A DNA stretch of 15,192 nt from Mageeibacillus sp. UBA1193 (lineage in GTDB: Bacteria; Bacillota; Clostridia; Saccharofermentanales; Saccharofermentanaceae): assembly GCA_002310155.1 (NCBI GenBank), contig DBYF01000059.1, forward strand, positions 8,183-23,374, in the 5' to 3' direction. Position 1 is the stretch's first letter. Each line of letters opens with the position of its first letter. The notes beneath the pieces are model-generated. The model had not been told where the DNA came from. It made no database searches and saw only the letters and a program-made list of their open reading frames with translations. The translations under genes were made by a program, and so were the position numbers. Shown piece by piece: positions 1 to 6,299 of the stretch.

Positions 1-647
1 ATGGCATCCAGTTTATGGCCTTCTTTCGCACAGTGGAAATACAGCTTATCATCTTCTTCAGAATAGAAATGATCCAGCGGAATACCATATGGATATCCGC
101 CATCTCCAATCATGGAAAGCACTCCCCTGGGTTGCTCTTTTAATACCTCGACACACTCTTCCCTGCTGATCATCTGCTTAAACCTGCGCATAGGACGGAA
201 AATGCGTGGAAGTACAAATACCTGGTTCGGGTAACCGAATTCAATAGTCAGTTCTTCTTCAACAAAACCGAACTTCTTATAAAGCGCACGCGGAGCGGTT
301 CCCTTAGGATCATCTTCTCTAAATGTAGATACAGTAATGCCGCGATAACGGTCGAGTTCGTCGAGTGCTTTTTCCATAAGCGCGGAAGCAATATGATTCC
401 TTCTCTGGTCAGGAGCGACCGCAAGAAAACAGATCATGTTGCGGTTTCTCGAAAATAGAAGAACTCCGGCGATCTTATTTCCTACTTTTACGCAGATCGC
501 CTGCATTTTATCCATAAACTTAAGGACAGTTTTCTCGTGGTCCTGGAGCGCTTCCTCAGTCTCAAGACCGGGAAATTCATCCCTCACAAGACGGACCAGA
601 TCCATCCATGCCCGAATATCGGATTTTTCTCCGTAAATAACGTTCAA
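1..647 (-). CDS. GNAT acetyltransferase fused to NimA-like flavin-binding domain (partial)
   Basis: The reverse strand is open from a TTG at 645-647 to the window edge (215 codons, C-terminus missing). Residues 1-148 are a GNAT N-acetyltransferase: the acetyl-CoA segment reads LAVAPDQRRNHIASAL (75-90), then STFREDD and ALYKKFGF (about 107-128). From residue 150 (FRPMRRFKQ) the chain continues without a break into a domain like the pyridoxamine-phosphate-oxidase/NimA split-barrel family, with GVLSMIGDGGYPYGIPLDH (176-193) and LYFHCAKEGHKLDA (202-215). FRPMRR resembles the N-terminus of stand-alone proteins of that family, and no ribosome binding site precedes the internal Met153, so this looks like a true fusion. 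TTG was chosen because GGGAG lies 7 bases upstream and an in-frame stop lies just beyond. The usual Gly of the GNAT R-x-x-G-x-G/A loop is His85 here. Substrate is unknown; acetylation plus flavin-linked reduction or detoxification is inference. Confidence 0.85.
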   Translation of the reverse strand, partial: MNVIYGEKSDIRAWMDLVRLVRDEFPGLETEEALQDHEKTVLKFMDKMQAICVKVGNKIAGVLLFSRNRNMICFLAVAPDQRRNHIASALMEKALDELDRYRGITVSTFREDDPKGTAPRALYKKFGFVEEELTIEFGYPNQVFVLPRIFRPMRRFKQMISREECVEVLKEQPRGVLSMIGDGGYPYGIPLDHFYSEEDDKLYFHCAKEGHKLDA

Positions 648-651
648 TTTA

Positions 652-704
652 AAACTCCCATCCCCATAATTGTTAAAACAATTATATCATCGGAACGGGA
701 GTTT
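652..704 (-). promoter_or_regulatory. Nested inverted repeat with promoter and possible operator before the GNAT/NimA-like gene
   Basis: Two inverted repeats are nested. The inner one has 9-base perfect arms, ATAATTGTT (666-674) and AACAATTAT (677-685), with 2 bases between. The outer one pairs 652-659 (AAACTCCC) with 697-704 (GGGAGTTT). A consensus -10 box, TATAAT on the minus strand, occupies 681-686. No good -35 was found at 17 bases. The predicted start of transcription (about 674) falls inside the inner palindrome, which suits a repressor operator. The 3' arm of the outer stem contains the GGGAG ribosome binding site of the downstream gene, so RNA reading through from the lipoprotein gene could hide it, while RNA begun at the internal promoter lacks the 5' arm. 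The repeats are seen directly; the regulatory roles are inferred. Confidence 0.5.
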
Positions 705-732
705 AAGGAGATACAGCAAGTATAAAGATCTT

Positions 733-1845
733 TTATGAGACTTCGTAGAGTTCCCATAGAGATCCATCGAACGTCTTCAGTGCGGAAAGATCCTGATTCT
801 TATCGTTTGAAGGATAGATACCAACAGTGACAAATCCATCGAGAGCCTGAGGAACTACATCATCCGGACCCGGATCGGAACACTCGTCGGACTCTATGAA
901 GAAATATTTTTCTCCATCCGTAGCAAGTGCCACATAATTTCTGTTATACCCCATCGTGTTAAACAGATCGAATTGAACGAATACGGGCTGATCCAGATAA
1001 ATAGCATCATCAGTGATATTCAGTTCATCAAGGTTGAGTCCCCACTCTTCCGCAGCTTTCAGAAAATCTGCGTAGTTCTTAAAAACATATTTTCCGGAAC
1101 TTCCGTCAGGAAGCTCAATGTAGCCGCAATGAAATGTTTTGATCGGAGCAGAGGGATCAATATATACCCGTAAAGAGCCGTTACCGTTTAAATCCTCTGC
1201 ATGATCGTCAAGGTTATCCCACATCTGCTCAACTAATTGCGCATTTGGATCATTGATCGTGTATTCCACATCGCCTTTGCTGGCACACAGGACCTTGTTA
1301 CCGTCTTCATCCCAATAGAAAATGTTATATTGTCCGTAGTCACACATCGCATGTCTGGAAGTTTTCGAAGCATTAGGATCAACCTGTGAAGCGACTGTAT
1401 AAAGTTCCATCAGATAGTCATTATTTATCCTAAAGGCAGCCTGTGCCTGTGTGATAGTCCTGATTTGCGCAATGAGACGGGAATCATAATCTGCTTGTGC
1501 ACCGCTTGATGATCTAAGGAGCGGATTAGAAGTTTCATAGTATCGTCCATCACCCATAATAACTATGACACGGCTCTGATATCCCCATGCCATATTCGAA
1601 TACTCATAGGTGAAAAGGATCCGGTCAGGATCAAGCTCCACGTTTTTTGAAGATGCGCCATCAACATCACTTCCTGAACCGGAAGTTTCACTCGGAAGTT
1701 CATCCGAATCTTCGTCCGAATCAGAAGCAACTGGAATCTCGGGTTTGCTCACTTTACCTTCTACATTCTTTTTCTTCTGGCAACCGCAAACCATTCCGGC
1801 AAGAATAGTTAATACAGCAACATAACAGATCAATCGTCGGTTCAT
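733..1845 (-). CDS. Putative lipoprotein of unknown function
   Basis: This is a 370-residue protein that I do not recognise. The N-terminus has Arg3-Arg4, a hydrophobic stretch (5-19) and a lipobox-like VCGC, with Cys22 the probable lipidated residue, so it should be anchored to the outer face of the cytoplasmic membrane. Residues 23-70 are a Lys-rich patch followed by a Ser/Asp/Glu-rich low-complexity linker. The remaining 300 residues look like one folded, Tyr- and Asp-rich domain ending GSLWELYEVS. The reading frame is open 30 codons further upstream, but that extension would precede the signal peptide, and GGGGAT lies just before the internal ATG, so ATG at 1843-1845 is preferred. It follows the nitrilase-type hydrolase by 82 AT-rich bases and may be co-transcribed with it. 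A weak TATAAA lies in that gap. A solute-binding or sensory role is possible but nothing shows it. Confidence 0.8.
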   Translation of the reverse strand: MNRRLICYVAVLTILAGMVCGCQKKKNVEGKVSKPEIPVASDSDEDSDELPSETSGSGSDVDGASSKNVELDPDRILFTYEYSNMAWGYQSRVIVIMGDGRYYETSNPLLRSSSGAQADYDSRLIAQIRTITQAQAAFRINNDYLMELYTVASQVDPNASKTSRHAMCDYGQYNIFYWDEDGNKVLCASKGDVEYTINDPNAQLVEQMWDNLDDHAEDLNGNGSLRVYIDPSAPIKTFHCGYIELPDGSSGKYVFKNYADFLKAAEEWGLNLDELNITDDAIYLDQPVFVQFDLFNTMGYNRNYVALATDGEKYFFIESDECSDPGPDDVVPQALDGFVTVGIYPSNDKNQDLSALKTFDGSLWELYEVS

Positions 1846-1927
1846 AGTTCTATCCCCTTTTCGTTTTATACAAATAAGACGAGATAAGAAACGGATCTGT
1901 TGCAAAAATTCTATATTTGTAGAAAAA

Positions 1928-2761
1928 TTAATCAACTAGTGTTTTGTAAGCTTCCGTGCGTCTGTACTTATCACCCATGACATCGTTTTCACGATGTCTG
2001 CGAAGCTCATCCAGATCAAGAGTTGCCACATAGACACCTTCTTCTTCCGGCGCCTCAAATACGCACATATCTCGAACGCCCGATTCTTCACGAACCCACG
2101 GTACACCATTAAACAGAGATGAATGACCATTACAGTCCGGCTGGCCTTTTGCAAAGTTGCATGTCGCGACAGCTACCATGTTCTCATAAGCACGTGTACG
2201 GAGTGCAGAGAGACGGTTGATCTCCATCGGGCAGGCATTCGGTGCCAGGATCACTTCTGCTCCCTTCAGCATTAGAATTCTAGCACTCTCAGGGAATTCA
2301 CGGTCAAAACAGATCATTGATCCGAACTTGACCTTACCGCGTCCGAAATCAAGTTCGGACACATAGAAATCCTTACCGGGATCGAGTACTTTTTCGAGGT
2401 CAAAAGCACAGATATGAACCTTAGAATAGTGGAGGATCTCCTCTCCTTTTCTGTCGAAGAATACAACGGAATTCAGCGGCTTGGGATCATGCTTTTCGAG
2501 GAACGTGATTCCAATCGCCATCTCCAGCTCGTATGCAAGCTTTCTGAATGACTGAACGAAATCATCGTCTTTAGAAATCGCAAGCGCTTCAAGTTGATCT
2601 ATTTCCTGCGGAAGATAATATCCTTCATTCCACATCTCCGGGAAAAGCACTACATCAGCGCCCTTTTCTTTCGCCTGAAGACATGCTGAGATCGCCTTCT
2701 CTTTATTCTCTGCCTGATTCTTTCCTGCTACCAATTGTGCAAATGCAATTTCGAGTTCCAT
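1928..2761 (-). CDS. Carbon-nitrogen hydrolase, nitrilase superfamily
   Basis: This 277-residue protein has the full length of a single nitrilase domain and is expected to be cytoplasmic. The catalytic triad is visible: Glu42 in FPEMWNEGY, Lys114 in HYSKVHIC and nucleophile Cys151 in SMICFDREFPE. Enzymes of this superfamily hydrolyse nitriles or amides of small carboxylic acids, N-carbamoyl compounds or omega-amides through a thioester on the cysteine. The exact substrate cannot be read from the sequence; a carbamoylase or amidase branch is as likely as any. The start has AAGGAG six bases upstream. It sits 59 bases after the GH32 gene and 82 bases before the lipoprotein gene, all on the same strand, so a small operon is plausible though the functional link with the glycosidase is not obvious. 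Confidence 0.9.
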   Translation of the reverse strand: MELEIAFAQLVAGKNQAENKEKAISACLQAKEKGADVVLFPEMWNEGYYLPQEIDQLEALAISKDDDFVQSFRKLAYELEMAIGITFLEKHDPKPLNSVVFFDRKGEEILHYSKVHICAFDLEKVLDPGKDFYVSELDFGRGKVKFGSMICFDREFPESARILMLKGAEVILAPNACPMEINRLSALRTRAYENMVAVATCNFAKGQPDCNGHSSLFNGVPWVREESGVRDMCVFEAPEEEGVYVATLDLDELRRHRENDVMGDKYRRTEAYKTLVD

Positions 2762-2820
2762 TTCTGTCTCCTTAACCTATCGTTGTAATAATATTGTAAC
2801 AATGAACATGTATTCAGTCA

Positions 2821-3924
2821 TTATACCTCTGATATAGAAGTCAATGGGATTAGACCATTTGTTCCAAGTTTTTCAGTGATCACTGAGTCAGTCAATACAC
2901 GATGATCCTCATAGCCTTTTGGATAAAACTGATGACGAAGACGGATCCCATTGTCTGTCATCTGAAGTGAAAGCTTTCTCGGAAAGCACATCATACCACG
3001 GAATCCTTCCTTTTCTGTAGGAACAGATCGAGCGCCTTCAGAGAAATCTCCCAGCCATGCCATCAGAATCGTATCTTCAACATTCGAAAAGATCGTTCCT
3101 GCATAAAAATCCGGTCCATAATCGACAAGCAGCACTTCTTTCTGTTCTTCATCTACAGCAAAGACATTCCCATCAAACGAACCTACGAAATACTGCATTA
3201 CACGGTTGTGCGGTACAGCTTCTTCCGGGAACTTCGGGAACTCGGAATCCGGAACGTCCATGCTCAGCATGAGCACATATTTATCTGTGCTGTGATTCTC
3301 TGAATCCTGAACCTGTTTCCGGAACATACACGGACACTCGATCATACCGGAAAGTGCGTATTCAGGCAGAGTAAATGCACCAGTGCTTTTCCATGAGACA
3401 AGATCATCCGAGTGATAAAAGGCTACTTCGGTTTCGCGTGTAAAGATCAACGTATAGCCGCCTAAGAACGTGTTTCTAAACACCTGCGGATCTCTGGCGG
3501 GTGTATGATCTTTCCCGGGGATGATCGGATTCCCTTCATACTTATGGAATGTTACACCATCCGTACTCCAGGCCATGCACTGCATCTCGCGGAGAGTCTC
3601 CATATGATGTGAAGTATAAAAAGCTAAAAGAGGTGGATCATCAGCCGTACCGAAGCCTGTTATGTTCTCTTCATCAACGAAACAGCAGCCGGAATATATG
3701 ACGCCCATCTCATCCGGATAAATTGCTATCGGAAGGTGCTCCCAGTGGATAAGATCATCAGAAACCGCATGTCCCCAGTGCATCGTATCCCACACCAGAG
3801 AATCAGGATCGTGCTGGTAGAAAAGATGATACTTTCCCTTATAGAAAACAAGACCATTCGGATCGTTCATCCAGCCTTTTGGAGGCGTGAAATGAAGCAT
3901 CGGTCTGAGTCTTTCCTGTGACAT
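2821..3924 (-). CDS. Glycoside hydrolase family 32 (beta-fructosidase type), short form
   Basis: GH32 enzymes cleave terminal fructose from sucrose, sucrose-6-phosphate, inulin or levan. The three acidic signatures are present: nucleophile Asp21 in WMNDPNG, Asp145 in ARDPQVF (transition-state stabiliser) and acid/base Glu196 in MIECPC. FYQHDP and HWGHAVSDDLIHW are also typical of the five-bladed propeller. There is no signal peptide, so it should act inside the cell on an imported sugar or sugar phosphate. The protein is 367 residues where the family usually has about 450-500: it ends roughly 40 residues after the closing propeller strand (GFRGMMCFPRKLSL), so the C-terminal beta-sandwich is missing. 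No remnant of it fits in the 59 bases before the next gene. A TTG 15 bases upstream is in frame but overlaps the AAGGAG ribosome binding site, so ATG at 3922-3924 is the start. Fructan versus sucrose-phosphate preference is undecided. Confidence 0.9.
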   Translation of the reverse strand: MSQERLRPMLHFTPPKGWMNDPNGLVFYKGKYHLFYQHDPDSLVWDTMHWGHAVSDDLIHWEHLPIAIYPDEMGVIYSGCCFVDEENITGFGTADDPPLLAFYTSHHMETLREMQCMAWSTDGVTFHKYEGNPIIPGKDHTPARDPQVFRNTFLGGYTLIFTRETEVAFYHSDDLVSWKSTGAFTLPEYALSGMIECPCMFRKQVQDSENHSTDKYVLMLSMDVPDSEFPKFPEEAVPHNRVMQYFVGSFDGNVFAVDEEQKEVLLVDYGPDFYAGTIFSNVEDTILMAWLGDFSEGARSVPTEKEGFRGMMCFPRKLSLQMTDNGIRLRHQFYPKGYEDHRVLTDSVITEKLGTNGLIPLTSISEV

Positions 3925-3946
3925 GCTTAACTCCTTCAACCCTTTT

Positions 3947-3966
3947 CTATCATTGTACTATAATAG
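3947..3966. promoter_or_regulatory. Near-palindromic element and -10 box between the GH32 gene and the XRE regulator gene
   Basis: The 72-base gap between the divergent genes holds a 20-base imperfect palindrome centred on GTAC, in which 8 of 10 base pairs match. Its right half contains a consensus plus-strand -10, TATAAT at 3959-3964, that would serve the XRE gene; no good -35 was found. On the minus strand the same element contains TACAAT, a possible -10 for GH32. A palindrome covering both promoters is the usual arrangement when a regulator controls itself and its divergent neighbour. Binding by this particular regulator is inferred only from position. Confidence 0.4.
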
Positions 3967-3996
3967 AGTCAGTTTTGGCTTTAAGGAGAATACCCG

Positions 3997-5094
3997 ATGG
4001 ATATCAAGCTGGGAGAGAATATTCGTACACTTCGCAAGGAACGTTCATTAACACAGGAACAGTTTTCCGAGGTCCTCGGAGTGTCAGTTGGTGCAGTATA
4101 TAAATGGGAATCCGGAATATCGATCCCGGAACTTCCCTTGATCATTGAAATGGCAGATTTCTTCGATACATCTGTCGATTCTCTTCTCGGTTATGAGATG
4201 AAGGATAACCAGATCTCAACAACAGCGAAACGAATCCATGTGTACCACGACACACTTGATCCGGAAGGTATCGAAGAGGCGGAAAAAGCACTAAAGAAAT
4301 TTCCGAACAGTTTCGAGATCGTATATGAAAGCGCGCACTATTTCATGGCTTATTCCGCTTTCACATCTAACGCGGATCTTCTAAAACGAGGACAGGAACT
4401 ACTTCTTCAGTGCATACCTCTTCTCTCCAGGAACCAGGATCCTCAGATCAGCGAAGCAACTCTATACGATGAACTTGCTGAAAGCTACATCTCCCAAGGC
4501 GATTGGAAAAAGGGTGTGAAATACATGAAACAGCATAACGCCAAAGGTATGTATAACTCTAAGATCGGCCTTCTTTATGCAATGAATGAGGATCAGAACA
4601 AAGATGCACCGGGATATCTTTCCTATGGACTGATCGGTGTCATGAATCCGCTGATCAATGCTATCTTCGGTCTTTGCATGGTCTATTCAAAGAATGGGGA
4701 CTTCCAGAAGAGCATCGACATCCTCAACATGGGAATCGATTTCAATAACAGTTTCAGAAACGGCGACAAACCGAATTATATGGACCGTATAACCGCCTGT
4801 TATCTCACGGATATCGCATACTTCGAGTTCATCCAGGGAGAGAAAGAAAAGGCGGAAAAGACGCTTAAGAAAGCTTTCCAGACTGCTGAGAAGTTTGACG
4901 CAGATCCGGATTATGATACACGGAACATGAAATTCATCATGATCAATGAAGTATGCAAAGCATATGACTCTTTAGGTGATACAGCCATGGATGCGGTAGA
5001 CAACATTATTGCTATGATCGCGGCTCCGGAGTTTACTTCATTCCAGGAATCTCTGCGCGCAAAATGGCAGAAAAAGCAGAAACAAAAGAAGTGA
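3997..5094 (+). CDS. XRE-family transcriptional regulator with TPR-like C-terminal region
   Basis: Residues 6-62 are a Cro/C1-type helix-turn-helix: IRTLRKERSLTQEQFSEVLG then VGAVYKWESGISIPELPLI, with the conserved Gln in LTQEQ and the WE(S)G recognition-helix end. Residues 80-360 are almost entirely helical, with repeated short amphipathic helices such as EEAEKALKKFPNSFEIVY, KSIDILNMGIDF and EKAEKTLKKAFQTAEKF, suggesting tetratricopeptide-like repeats used to sense a peptide, a small molecule or a partner protein. The protein is 365 residues and should be a cytoplasmic DNA-binding protein. AAGGAG lies 8 bases before the ATG. It is the only plus-strand gene here, divergent from the GH32 gene, and its last 20 codons overlap the 3' end of the cysteine desulfurase gene on the other strand. 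The C-terminus is very Lys/Gln-rich (WQKKQKQKK). Targets are unknown; self-regulation and GH32 control are guesses from layout. Confidence 0.88.
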   Translation: MDIKLGENIRTLRKERSLTQEQFSEVLGVSVGAVYKWESGISIPELPLIIEMADFFDTSVDSLLGYEMKDNQISTTAKRIHVYHDTLDPEGIEEAEKALKKFPNSFEIVYESAHYFMAYSAFTSNADLLKRGQELLLQCIPLLSRNQDPQISEATLYDELAESYISQGDWKKGVKYMKQHNAKGMYNSKIGLLYAMNEDQNKDAPGYLSYGLIGVMNPLINAIFGLCMVYSKNGDFQKSIDILNMGIDFNNSFRNGDKPNYMDRITACYLTDIAYFEFIQGEKEKAEKTLKKAFQTAEKFDADPDYDTRNMKFIMINEVCKAYDSLGDTAMDAVDNIIAMIAAPEFTSFQESLRAKWQKKQKQKK

Positions 5095-6166
5095 TCTCTT
5101 CTTCTGTATTATATGCACCGATACTAATACGAAGTGAATTCTTCGCTTCTTCATTTGATGCGCCGAGAGCGGTAAGAACATGCGAAACTTCACTATTCTT
5201 AGAAGAACAAGCCGCACCGCCGGAACAGGCAAATCCCTTAACATCCAGAAGCAGCAGCGTCTTCTCCCCGTCCATGTCCGGTACATAAAGATTAACAATA
5301 CCAGGATGTGATGATGATTCATCCCCATGGAAAAGCACTCGTGGGCATTCTTTTCGGATCTCGTTTATCAAAAGATTTGAGAGTGAACGAATACGATAAG
5401 ATACTTGATTCAATTCAGCAGTGACAAGTTCAAGTGCTTTTGCCATACCGATGATGCCGGAAACATTCTCCGTGCCGGCCCGATGTCGGAATTCCTGAGA
5501 ACCTCCTACGATAAACGACGGAAGATCGACACCCTTACGAACGATCAATCCTCCGACTCCTTTCGGTCCGTAAAACTTATGAGCCGAAAACGAAAGAAGA
5601 TCCACATCCAGCGACTTGAAATCAACTGGCATAGAACCAACCGCCTGCACAGCATCAGTATGAAATAACACACCATGAACGTGTGCGATCTTAGAAAGTT
5701 CATTTATATTCTGTATCGTTCCGATCTCATTATTGACCATCATGATAGATACCAGCGATGTCTCGGAAGTGATTGCATTCTCGAGCGTTTCAGAAGCAAC
5801 CAGACCTTTCTTATCGACCGGAAGATAGGTGATGCGGCATCCGTTTTTCTCCAGCTCTTCACAGGCACGAAGAACCGCAGGATGCTCAATCGAAGATGTG
5901 ATTATATGCGAATCCCTCTTCCCTGCACAACAAATAGCCCAGTTATCGGATTCAGTTCCACCGGAGGTGAAATACAGTTCCGACGGTTCGCAATTCAAAC
6001 ATGAAGCGATACTGTCTCTCGCAAGCTCGAGTGCTTTTCGCGAGGATTGACCTTCACGATGCACAGACGAAGGATTGCCGAACTCGGAATATGCGGACAT
6101 CATTGCATCAAGAGCCTCGGGACGGATCTTGGTTGTCGCTGCATTGTCGAGATAAACGCGCGTCAT
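5033..6166 (-). CDS. Cysteine desulfurase, NifS/IscS-type
   Basis: This PLP enzyme converts L-cysteine to L-alanine and passes the sulfur as a persulfide to Fe-S scaffold proteins or to ThiI for tRNA thiolation. Visible signatures are YLDNAATT (5-12), TSGGTESDNWA (68-78), His95 in SIEHPAV, Asp171 in HTDAVQA, the PLP Lys197 in SFSAHKFYGPKG, GTENVSGIIG (231-240) and the catalytic Cys320 in CSGGAACSSKN. The length of 377 residues is normal for the family, and the protein should be cytoplasmic. GAGGAG sits 5 bases before the ATG, and a TATAAT at 6200-6205 (minus) gives a plausible promoter, though its -35 is poor. The gene is alone between the ABC-operon terminator and the convergent XRE gene, which it overlaps by 62 bases. 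No iscR or iscU lies beside it. It could be the ThiI partner, since thiI is at the right edge, but a general Fe-S role is equally possible. Confidence 0.93.
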   Translation of the reverse strand: MTRVYLDNAATTKIRPEALDAMMSAYSEFGNPSSVHREGQSSRKALELARDSIASCLNCEPSELYFTSGGTESDNWAICCAGKRDSHIITSSIEHPAVLRACEELEKNGCRITYLPVDKKGLVASETLENAITSETSLVSIMMVNNEIGTIQNINELSKIAHVHGVLFHTDAVQAVGSMPVDFKSLDVDLLSFSAHKFYGPKGVGGLIVRKGVDLPSFIVGGSQEFRHRAGTENVSGIIGMAKALELVTAELNQVSYRIRSLSNLLINEIRKECPRVLFHGDESSSHPGIVNLYVPDMDGEKTLLLLDVKGFACSGGAACSSKNSEVSHVLTALGASNEEAKNSLRISIGAYNTEEEITSFVSAFSAILRAEIPGMK

Positions 6167-6223
6167 AAACTCTCCTCAACGGGGTAAATCATTACAACTA
6201 TTATAGCTTATTAAGATGGCTAG

Positions 6224-6266
6224 AAAAAAGTTTTCCGTGCCATCCGGAAGGACAACACGGAAAACT
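6224..6266 (-). terminator. Rho-independent terminator of the marR-ABC operon
   Basis: An 11-base perfect stem pairs 6229-6239 (AGTTTTCCGTG) with 6256-6266 (CACGGAAAACT) across a 16-base loop that itself holds a small near-palindrome. Read on the minus strand, the 3' arm runs straight into a run of T residues (6224-6230). It lies 34 bases after the ABC transporter stop codon and just before the desulfurase promoter, exactly where the operon should end. Confidence 0.85.
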
Positions 6267-6299
6267 CTTGTACCTTTTTGGTTGTGTAAATCGGATCGT

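Noticed and set aside
1905..1928. Short TTCTA/TAGAA hairpin with flanking T-runs after the nitrilase gene, as a terminator
   Set aside because: The stem is 5 base pairs with one G-C pair, too weak to call.
1846..1935. 30-codon N-terminal extension of the lipoprotein
   Set aside because: It would put an extra segment before a complete signal peptide and lipobox, it overlaps the end of the nitrilase gene, and the internal ATG has a G-rich ribosome binding site.
2820..2844. TTGACT and TATAAT on the minus strand at the end of GH32, as a promoter for the nitrilase gene
   Set aside because: The spacer is only 13 bases, too short for sigma-A recognition, and the boxes lie within the GH32 3' end.
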